DNA of 13,099 bases from an uncultured Oribacterium sp. GTDB taxonomy: Bacteria > Bacillota > Clostridia > Lachnospirales > Lachnospiraceae. The position numbers were made by a program, and so were the translations under genes. The stretch is from positions 1 to 13,099 of the forward strand of contig CABTMH010000218.1 in assembly GCA_902485915.1 (NCBI GenBank), written 5' to 3'. Positions 1-5,564 of this stretch are shown here, in pieces. The first letter of the stretch is position 1. Each line of letters opens with the position of its first letter. The notes below the pieces were generated by a model. It searched no databases, had not been told where the DNA came from, and saw nothing but the letters and a program-made list of their open reading frames with translations.

Positions 1-342
1 GACTTCACGCCGGATGAGTACAAGACCTTCCGTGAGTTCGTCTTCTCGGAGGACGGTGTCATGGAGGGGCTCGCCTGGCGTGAAGTCGAAGCTGTACGGC
101 TCCGGCCATACCCAGACACCGAGCGTATACCGATCCTTCGTCGGGTTCATGATCGTCTCACCGGTCTTTTTATCCACCGGATACACCGCCTCCCCCGCCT
201 CGATCTTCGCAAGCAGCTCCGTATCCGGCTCCGTATAGGTCACCTTACTCATACGGAAACGCATCCCCTCCGAGGAACCGGCAAAGGGCTCCATTTTCAG
301 GAATCCGATGTGCATGATATCAGTTGATTGGATTTCTTTCAT
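1..342 (-). CDS. Unrecognised small protein, 3' end cut by window edge
   Basis: An open frame starts at an ATG at 342 and runs without a stop to the left edge, giving at least 114 residues. The product begins MKEIQSTDIMHIGFLKMEPF and later contains GSSEGMRFRMSK, a charged stretch with VYPVDKKTGETIMNP, and LGVWVWPEPYSFDFTP. Codon use matches the neighbouring genes, with many GAG, ATC and CTC codons, so I take it as a real gene. No signal peptide or membrane segment is visible in the part seen. The GMRFR and VWPEPY patterns remind me of short uncharacterised Clostridia proteins sometimes labelled GNAT-like, but I see no acetyltransferase motif and assign no function. The upstream site is only a weak GAAAGAA. 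It lies 156 bases after polA on the same strand, with several hairpins between them, so co-transcription is possible but uncertain. Confidence 0.7.
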   Translation of the reverse strand, partial: MKEIQSTDIMHIGFLKMEPFAGSSEGMRFRMSKVTYTEPDTELLAKIEAGEAVYPVDKKTGETIMNPTKDRYTLGVWVWPEPYSFDFTPGEPLHDTVLREDELTEGLVLIRREV

Positions 343-435
343 AGTCTGTTTCTTTCATGTGAATTGATTTCATCTGCCGTACCCGCTCCACGACGCTCCG
401 CCCCCTGAGCTGCGGGCCATGGAAGCCCTTACTCA

Positions 436-498
436 GCCCTTCGGGCACAGAGCAAAGCTCTGTGGGATGAACCTTCGGTGTTTGCTGAAGCAAACACC
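436..498 (-). other. Cluster of tight hairpins directly after polA
   Basis: Starting one base after the polA stop codon, the minus strand can fold into a 10-bp perfect stem with a 2-base loop (477-498, arms GGTGTTTGCT and AGCAAACACC), then an 8-bp perfect stem with a 3-base loop (446-464, arms CACAGAGC and GCTCTGTG), then a 4-bp GCCC/GGGC stem (436-446). No T-run follows on the minus strand, so this is not a standard intrinsic terminator. It may protect the polA mRNA 3' end, act as a processing site, or be a REP-like palindromic repeat. The rest of 343-435 shows nothing I can name. Confidence 0.6.
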
Positions 499-3219
499 TC
501 AGTGTGCATCGTCCCAGTTCATCCCCACATTCGCGTCGGCGACAAGCTCGACGGCGAGGTCGACGGCGTGCTGCATCTTATCGACGAGGAGGGCCTTCAC
601 GGCCTCCTGCTCGGCGACGGGCGCTTCGATCAGAAGCTCATCGTGCACCTGCAGCACGATGCGGGCTTCATAGCCGCCCGCACGGAGGGCACGGTTCACC
701 TCGTTCATCGCCTTCTTCATGATGTCGGCGGCACTGCCCTGGATCGGGGAGTTCATCGCGACACGCTCACTGAAGCTGCGGCGCATGAAGTTCGTGGCGT
801 TGATGTCCGGTACCGGACGACGACGCCCGAAGATCGTCTTCACGTAGCCGTGATCATGTGCGAACGCCACCTCCCCATCGAGGTACTTCTTGACATCCGG
901 ATACGCCGCGAAGTATCGCTCGATGTACTCCTTCGCCTCACTCCGGCTGATGCTGAGACCTTCACTGAGACCGAAGGCCGAGATACCGTAGACGATACCG
1001 AAGTTGACCGCCTTTGCGTTCCGACGAAGCTCCGGCGTCACCTCCTCGAGCGGCACATGGAAGACCTGCGAGGCCGTCACAGCATGAATATCGCTCGCAT
1101 CCTTATACGCTGCGATCAGCTTCGCATCACCCGAGAGCGATGCGAGGATACGGAGCTCGACCTGCGAATAGTCGGCGTCGATGAAGACGCAGCCCGGCTT
1201 CGGCACGAACACGGTACGGAAGCGTCGACCAAGCTCCGTACGCACCGGGATGTTCTGAAGGTTCGGATTCGTCGACGAGATACGGCCCGTCGCCGTCACC
1301 ATCTGATGAAACTCCCCATGGATGCGGCCATCCGCCTGAATAAAGTTCAGCAGCCCCTCCGCATAGGTCGAGTTCAGCTTCGTAAGCGTACGGTAATTCA
1401 GGATATCCGCCACGATCTCGTGGTCCTCGGCGAGCTTCTCGAGCACATCTGCCGCAGTCGAGTAGCCGGACTTCGTCTTCTTGCCGCCCTTCATGCCGAG
1501 CTTCCCGAAGAGGATCTCGCCGAGCTGCTTCGGCGAGTTGATGTTAAACTCCTCTCCCGCCTCCGCATAGATCCGCGCCTGAAGCTGTTCGATGCCGGCC
1601 CGAAGCTCGACGCCATAGTCGACGAGCGCCTGCTTATCGACCAGGATGCCGGCCTGCTGCATGTCATACAGTGTATACACGAGCGGCATCTCGATCTCCT
1701 CATAGAGTGTCCGCTCCTCGAGTTCCTCCAGCTTCATGAAGATCTTCTTCGCACTGCGGAGCGCTACGATCGCGCTGTACGCCACCATGGTGCACGCCAC
1801 CGGATCTGCACAGCTGCCGTCGGCGTCCGTGTTGAAGCCGGCCACCTGCGTGCCGTCGCCTGCATTGGCCTCGTCGTCCGTAAACGGATTCGGACAATGC
1901 GGTCGGTCCTTCAGATCGTCACGGAGCTCCTTTTCCGATGGCAGCGTGAGGCCCATGAAATCGCGGGCGAGGTCCTCGTAGCTGTAGCTGTCCTTCAGCG
2001 GATTGATGACGTACGCGGCGAGCGCGAGGTCATAGACATGACTGTCCGGTGTGAAGGCACAGTGATAGAGTGCCCGCTTCAGATTCATGGTGTAAAGCGC
2101 TACACCGTCCTTCTGTGCCAACGTCTGCAGCTCCGTCTGCCAGTCGAAGCCGTAGAAATGATAGCTGCGGTCCCCATGGAGCGCGAAGTAGAGCTCATCT
2201 CCGGCGATCGCGAAGCCGGCCTGGCCCTCACTCGCCGCGTCCCGGAAGGCGATGCGCGCCATGTACGGGTCGTCGACCTCCTTCAGGCCCGACAGATCCA
2301 GCTGCTGCTCCGCTGCGAGGTCGAGGCTCGACACATCGAAGCGCTTCAGGAGCGACTTCAGCTCCAGCCGCTTCACAAACTCGAAGGAGTCTGGATTAAA
2401 CATGTTCTCGACGCGGGCGTCATCATAATCGAAATCGATCGGGGCGTCAATGCAGATGGTCGCGAGGGTCTTCGACAGCGCGGCACTCTCCCACTCATCG
2501 ATCAGCATCTGCGCGGCCTTCGGCTTCCGCGGGACCTTGAACTCCGGGTCGCCCGCCAGCGCCGCCGCATGGGCCGCCTCGATGGTATGGTACTTCGTGA
2601 TGATCCACTCCGCGGATTTCGGACCGAGGCCCGGCACGCCCGGGATGTTATCGGAGGTATCGCCCATCAGCGCCTTCAGATCGATGAACTCGAGCGGCGT
2701 CACGTTCCACTCCTTCATCACATCGTCCGGATAGTAGTTATAGACCGTCGTCACGCCCTTCGCCGTCTTCGGAAGACAGATCTTGATCTTCTCATCCGCG
2801 AGCTGCAGGAGGTCGCGGTCACCGGAGACGATCGTCACCTCCACGCCCTCCTTCTGGCAGCGCTTCGCGATGGTACCGAGGAGATCATCCGCCTCGTAGC
2901 CGCCCTTCATGAGGAGCGGGATGTGCATCGAACGAAGCACCTCCTGCATCAGCGGAATCTGCTCGTGCAGCTCCGGCGGCATCGGCTTCCGCGTCCCCTT
3001 ATAGGCATCAAACATCTTATGGCGGAAGGTCGGCTCATGCACATCGAAGGCCACCGCCAGATGATCCGCCTGCTCCTGATCCAGCACCTTCAGAAGGATA
3101 TTCAGGAAACCATAGACCGCATTCGTATGCAGCCCCTGCGAATTCGTCAGCTCCGGGATCCCGTAAAACGCCCGGGACATGATGCTGTGTCCATCGATCA
3201 GTAAAATCTTATCCGTCAA
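499..3219 (-). CDS. polA: DNA polymerase I
   Basis: DNA polymerase I, 906 residues, fills gaps and removes RNA primers in the cytoplasm. Residues 1-300 form the 5' nuclease domain with acidic residues at D9, EADD (109-112), GDRD (133-136) and GDTSDNIPG (186-194). Residues about 318-495 match the 3'-5' exonuclease fold, but the Exo I D-x-E motif is absent, so proofreading is probably lost, as in Bacillus and Thermus enzymes. This region also holds a low-complexity insert (about 445-475). The polymerase domain has motif A (DYSQVELR, D683), motif B (RRNAKAVNFGIVYG, 732-745) and motif C (VHDE, 858-861). The start is TTG at 3219, where the family N-terminus DKILLIDGHS begins. AGGAGG sits 7 bases upstream, while the first ATG would delete the first nuclease residues. 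It lies 78 bases downstream of the small zinc-finger gene, probably in one transcript. Confidence 0.97.
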   Translation of the reverse strand: MTDKILLIDGHSIMSRAFYGIPELTNSQGLHTNAVYGFLNILLKVLDQEQADHLAVAFDVHEPTFRHKMFDAYKGTRKPMPPELHEQIPLMQEVLRSMHIPLLMKGGYEADDLLGTIAKRCQKEGVEVTIVSGDRDLLQLADEKIKICLPKTAKGVTTVYNYYPDDVMKEWNVTPLEFIDLKALMGDTSDNIPGVPGLGPKSAEWIITKYHTIEAAHAAALAGDPEFKVPRKPKAAQMLIDEWESAALSKTLATICIDAPIDFDYDDARVENMFNPDSFEFVKRLELKSLLKRFDVSSLDLAAEQQLDLSGLKEVDDPYMARIAFRDAASEGQAGFAIAGDELYFALHGDRSYHFYGFDWQTELQTLAQKDGVALYTMNLKRALYHCAFTPDSHVYDLALAAYVINPLKDSYSYEDLARDFMGLTLPSEKELRDDLKDRPHCPNPFTDDEANAGDGTQVAGFNTDADGSCADPVACTMVAYSAIVALRSAKKIFMKLEELEERTLYEEIEMPLVYTLYDMQQAGILVDKQALVDYGVELRAGIEQLQARIYAEAGEEFNINSPKQLGEILFGKLGMKGGKKTKSGYSTAADVLEKLAEDHEIVADILNYRTLTKLNSTYAEGLLNFIQADGRIHGEFHQMVTATGRISSTNPNLQNIPVRTELGRRFRTVFVPKPGCVFIDADYSQVELRILASLSGDAKLIAAYKDASDIHAVTASQVFHVPLEEVTPELRRNAKAVNFGIVYGISAFGLSEGLSISRSEAKEYIERYFAAYPDVKKYLDGEVAFAHDHGYVKTIFGRRRPVPDINATNFMRRSFSERVAMNSPIQGSAADIMKKAMNEVNRALRAGGYEARIVLQVHDELLIEAPVAEQEAVKALLVDKMQHAVDLAVELVADANVGMNWDDAH

Positions 3220-3223
3220 CTCT

Positions 3224-3309
3224 CTTCCTCCTCTAACTCACAGAAACCAGGTCGCTCTTCGAGCCCTCGGTAACCCACAGCTGCTTCTTCCTCCAACTTA
3301 CAGTAACCA
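3224..3309 (-). repeat. 26-nt imperfect direct repeat, copies 60 bp apart
   Basis: Bases 3224-3249 and 3284-3309 match at 22 of 26 positions at an exact offset of 60. On the minus strand each copy reads roughly GGTTwCTGTrAGTTrGAGG, so it includes a Shine-Dalgarno sequence. One copy spans the stop codon of the zinc-finger gene. The other supplies the ribosome binding site of polA. This looks like a local duplication. Confidence 0.7.
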
Positions 3310-3636
3310 TATGCGAAGCTGCAGAAGCAGCGTCACCAGTACTGCCCAGAACACGACCGAATCCGCCGCCATCCGGATGATCCGGATCGCGTGGATACGA
3401 AACAGATAAAAGCGTGTATCCATCAGCTGCCGCCGGAAGGACCCGTCGATGTTCAGATTCGAATCATCCACCGCATCCAGCTTCTGCACACCACTGTAGA
3501 CCATATGTGTGATCCGCAGCTCCTCCATGCACTCATCGCACTCCGAAATATGCTCCATAAACTCCTGCAGCTTCTCATCCGACAGCTTGTTGTTCAGATA
3601 ATCGTAAATGCACTTCCGTGCTTCCAGACAGGTCAT
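3298..3636 (-). CDS. Small zinc-finger (HC2-type) membrane protein, anti-sigma-factor-like
   Basis: The product is 112 residues. The N-terminal half has a putative zinc-binding pattern: C3 or C9, then H29-x3-C33-x2-C36 within the stretch HISECDEC. This is the arrangement of zf-HC2 domains found at the N-terminus of anti-sigma factors such as RsiW. The C-terminal 22 residues (91-112, ADSVVFWAVLVTLLLQLRIW and two leucines) form one hydrophobic segment that ends the protein, so it is probably anchored in the membrane with its zinc domain in the cytoplasm and almost nothing outside. The frame extends upstream to an ATG at 3699, but I chose the ATG at 3636: the conserved-looking region starts there and a TATAAT box lies between the two. 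No ECF sigma gene is visible nearby, which is odd for a true anti-sigma factor. A general zf-HC2 protein without a sigma partner is an alternative. Confidence 0.8.
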   Translation of the reverse strand: MTCLEARKCIYDYLNNKLSDEKLQEFMEHISECDECMEELRITHMVYSGVQKLDAVDDSNLNIDGSFRRQLMDTRFYLFRIHAIRIIRMAADSVVFWAVLVTLLLQLRIWLL

Positions 3637-3657
3637 AATCGACTTGAAAACCTCGCA

Positions 3658-3663
3658 ATTATA
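3658..3663 (-). promoter_or_regulatory. TATAAT -10 box for the zinc-finger gene and polA
   Basis: The minus strand has a perfect TATAAT here, 22 bases before the ATG at 3636. This would place the transcript start near 3651, and the short leader still contains GAGGT as a ribosome binding site. No good -35 hexamer stands 16-18 bases upstream, so this is a -10-only call. Confidence 0.45.
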
Positions 3664-3713
3664 TGATAAATTCTGCAGGTGGGTTGCGTTCCAGCCCACT
3701 GTTTTACACTCGT

Positions 3714-3719
3714 TATACT
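3714..3719 (+). promoter_or_regulatory. Possible -10 box of tRNA-Leu
   Basis: TATACT lies 8 bases before the 5' end of the tRNA, where a -10 box giving a very short leader would be expected. I see no convincing -35 hexamer at the right distance. Confidence 0.35.
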
Positions 3720-3727
3720 ACACATCA

Positions 3728-3806
3728 GCCGATGTGGCGGAATGGCAGACGCAAACGACTCAAAATCGTTCGGGAAACCGTGTGGGTTCGACTCCCATCA
3801 TCGGCA
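3728..3806 (+). tRNA. tRNA-Leu (anticodon CAA)
   Basis: The 79 bases fold as a class II tRNA. The 7-bp acceptor stem is GCCGATG (3728-3734) with CATCGGC (3799-3805), and the discriminator is A3806. The D stem is GCG/CGC (3737-3739 with 3750-3752). The anticodon stem is AACGA/TCGTT, with loop CTCAAAA and anticodon CAA at 3761-3763, which reads the leucine codon TTG. The extra arm is long (CGGGAAACCG, about 3771-3781), as expected for leucine. The T stem is GTGGG/CCCAT around TTCGACT. CCA is not encoded and must be added by the CCA-adding enzyme. It is the only plus-strand gene here, facing away from polA and towards upp. Confidence 0.97.
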
Positions 3807-3814
3807 GTGGAAGG

Positions 3815-3853
3815 GATCGAGCTCGGACCTCAAGTCCGGGCTCGATCTTTTTT
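3815..3853 (+). terminator. Intrinsic terminator of tRNA-Leu
   Basis: A 14-bp stem (3815-3828 with 3834-3847, one wobble pair) closes a 5-base loop and is followed directly by six T at 3848-3853. It begins 8 bases after the tRNA ends. Confidence 0.9.
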
Positions 3854-3887
3854 GTATCGGGGCTTACCGGCCCACATGACGTATATA

Positions 3888-3918
3888 AGCTCGGACCTAA
3901 GGTCCAAGCTCGTTTTTT
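3888..3918 (+). terminator. Second hairpin terminator, probably shared with upp
   Basis: A 10-bp stem (3888-3897 with 3901-3910) surrounds the loop TAA and is followed on the plus strand by six T (3913-3918). One pair is C-A on the plus strand but U-G on the minus strand, so the hairpin is stronger as minus-strand RNA, just after the upp stop codon. The minus-strand tail (TTATATAC) is a poor U-tract. It is probably bidirectional between the convergent tRNA and upp. The first arm shares AGCTCGGACCT with the preceding terminator. Confidence 0.65.
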
Positions 3919-3920
3919 CT

Positions 3921-4565
3921 TTACTTCGTACCGAAGATACGGTCGCCGGCATCGCCCAGTCCAGGGCAGATGTATGCGTTCTCGTTCAGGCAACGATCGA
4001 GGTTTCCGACGTAGATCTGTACATCCGGATGTGCCTCAGCGAGACGCTTCACACCTTCCGGTGCCGCGATGATGCAGATGAACTTGATCTTCTTACCGCC
4101 GTGCTTCTTAATCTGGTCGATGGCATCGACTGCGGAGCCACCGGTCGCCAGCATCGGATCACAGACGACGATCTGACGCTCCTCGATCGGGTTCGGCAGC
4201 TTGCAGAAGTACTCGACCGGCTGATGTGTGCTCTCATCACGATACATGCCGATGTGGCCGATCTTTGCGCTCGGAACGAGTGCAGTCAGACCGGATACCA
4301 TGCCGAGGCCGGCGCGAAGGATCGGAACGATGGCAAGCTTACGACCCGCCAGCATCTCGACCTCGGCTGTCTCGATCGGCGTATCCAGCTCGATGGTCTT
4401 CGTCGGAAGGTCAGCCAGTGCCTCGAAGCCCATCAGCATCGCGATCTCCTCGACGAGCTGACGGAACTCGTTGGTTCCGGTGTGCTTATCACGCAGAAGA
4501 GAGATCTTATGCGTAAGCAGCGGGTGGTTCATGATGTGTACATTGGCTCCGAAATTATGTTCCAT
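3921..4565 (-). CDS. upp: Uracil phosphoribosyltransferase
   Basis: This cytoplasmic pyrimidine-salvage enzyme joins uracil to PRPP to give UMP and pyrophosphate. At 214 residues it is close to the usual 208-210. The PRPP-binding loop is VVCDPMLATGGSAVDAID (D136 onward). The C-terminal uracil-binding signature PGLGDAGDRIFGT is present at 201-213. The N-terminal PLLTHKISLLRDKHTGTNEFR is also typical of the family but is spread over more residues. The ATG at 4565 has AAGGAG 7 bases upstream. The frame stays open much further upstream (to 4784), but that part overlaps the preceding gene, has no family similarity and is not translated as upp. The gene follows the beta-helix gene by 163 bases containing several hairpins, and ends at the bidirectional terminator facing tRNA-Leu. 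No PyrR-type anti-terminator sequence is recognisable. Confidence 0.97.
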   Translation of the reverse strand: MEHNFGANVHIMNHPLLTHKISLLRDKHTGTNEFRQLVEEIAMLMGFEALADLPTKTIELDTPIETAEVEMLAGRKLAIVPILRAGLGMVSGLTALVPSAKIGHIGMYRDESTHQPVEYFCKLPNPIEERQIVVCDPMLATGGSAVDAIDQIKKHGGKKIKFICIIAAPEGVKRLAEAHPDVQIYVGNLDRCLNENAYICPGLGDAGDRIFGTK

Positions 4566-4728
4566 AGTAAACTCCTTTTTTATGTGTTCCGGCCGCAGCC
4601 GGTAGAAAACGCTGTGATGACAGCGGGCCTGGTCCCGCTCAGGGTTCCCCGGCTTATAGTTCCCAGCGTCTCGGAGTAGCGAGCTCCTGGCGCCGGTCCT
4701 CCAGGACCCTGACGACACGGCGATCTGT
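4566..4728 (-). other. Hairpin-rich spacer and leader before upp
   Basis: The 163 bases between the beta-helix gene and upp hold several short inverted repeats: CCGGC/GCCGG at 4589-4602, GCTGT/ACAGC at 4611-4624, AGCGGG/CCCGCT at 4622-4639, and the perfect GGTCCT/AGGACC at 4695-4708. The second and third share bases 4622-4624 and so cannot both form fully. There is no T-run, and no riboswitch class that I recognise. Confidence 0.45.
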
Positions 4729-5406
4729 TCAGTGCTTCGAGACGATCTCCACCTCGCCCTTCGACTTGTAGATACTGTCTGCATCCACGCAGCCGCGCAC
4801 TGAGCTCAGCGGATAGACGTTTGTGTTCCGTCCGATGACCGTGCCCGGATTCAGGATGGAGCCGCAGCCCACCTCGACATGATCGCTCAGCATCGCGCCG
4901 AACTTCTTCAGTCCGGTCTCGATGTCACCGTCCTCGGTGTGTACCACGACGAGCTTCTTGTCCGACTTCACGTTCGAGGTCAGGGACGCCGCGCCCATGT
5001 GGGACTTATAGCCGAGGATCGAATCCCCGACATAATTATAGTGCGGAACCTGCACGCTGTCGAAGATCACGACGTTTTTCAGCTCGCAGCTGTTACCGAT
5101 GACGCAATGCTTTCCGACCATGATGTTGCCACGCAGGAACGCGCACTGGCGCACCTCAGTCTCCGGCCCGATGATGATATACTCCGCAAGGTACGCGGAG
5201 TCAAATACCGTCGCACTCTTATGTACCCAGACATGCGGCTTCACCTCCTCGTACTCGTCCTTCGGAAGCGTCGGACCGTACGCCGCGATGAAATCGTGGA
5301 TCTTCGGAAGCGCCTCCCACGGATAGGTGAGGTCCTCGAAGATCGCCCCTGCCTCCGTATACTGGAGGTCATACATCGCCGCAATCGTTACATCCTGTTT
5401 CTTCAT
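4729..5406 (-). CDS. Left-handed beta-helix (hexapeptide repeat) protein, GlmU C-terminal-like
   Basis: The product is 225 residues with hexapeptide turns typical of a left-handed beta-helix: VHKSATV, AEYIIIGPETEV, GNIMVGKHCVIGNSCELKN, and near the end EVGCGSILNPGTVIGRNTNV. The order resembles the C-terminal acyltransferase half of GlmU, and similar Clostridia proteins are often labelled UDP-N-acetylglucosamine pyrophosphorylase. The N-terminal nucleotidyltransferase domain with its LAAGxGTRM motif is missing, so that label would be wrong. It is more likely a stand-alone nucleotide-sugar acyltransferase or a binding protein. I chose the ATG at 5406 because my memory of related proteins places their start there. 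Its AGAGG site is only 3 bases away, so the in-frame ATG at 5445 (GGAG 11 bases upstream) remains possible. It is cytoplasmic, with no signal peptide, and lies between topB and upp. Confidence 0.85.
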   Translation of the reverse strand: MKKQDVTIAAMYDLQYTEAGAIFEDLTYPWEALPKIHDFIAAYGPTLPKDEYEEVKPHVWVHKSATVFDSAYLAEYIIIGPETEVRQCAFLRGNIMVGKHCVIGNSCELKNVVIFDSVQVPHYNYVGDSILGYKSHMGAASLTSNVKSDKKLVVVHTEDGDIETGLKKFGAMLSDHVEVGCGSILNPGTVIGRNTNVYPLSSVRGCVDADSIYKSKGEVEIVSKH

Positions 5407-5564
5407 AATCCTCTTCTTTCCAGAGAGCTCGATCTGCCTCATCATGTCCCGTAAGGCTCCGGGCTTTCTAAACTAGTCAACATCTGGTGTCGGGAAGCTC
5501 CATTCGGAAGCCTCCATCTATCTGATCTGCGTCCCTGAGCGTGTCCCTTCCCGGACAGGCTCCA

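Noticed and set aside
478..3204. A 908-codon plus-strand frame lying opposite polA, and similar long frames opposite galM, asd and parC (7813-8895, 9144-10226, 10534-12582)
   Set aside because: They mirror the real genes and arise because the sense genes avoid TTA, CTA and TCA codons. Their products are Arg/Leu/His/Asp-rich with no recognisable motif, while the minus-strand frames carry full catalytic signatures.
3728..3806. tRNA-Leu as an attachment site for an integrated element
   Set aside because: No integrase gene and no direct repeat of the tRNA 3' end occur in the window; the region after it is a normal pair of terminators.
4566..4784. N-terminal extension of the upp frame by 73 codons
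   Set aside because: It overlaps the end of the beta-helix gene, looks like non-coding translation, and a good AAGGAG site precedes the ATG at 4565 where the family begins.
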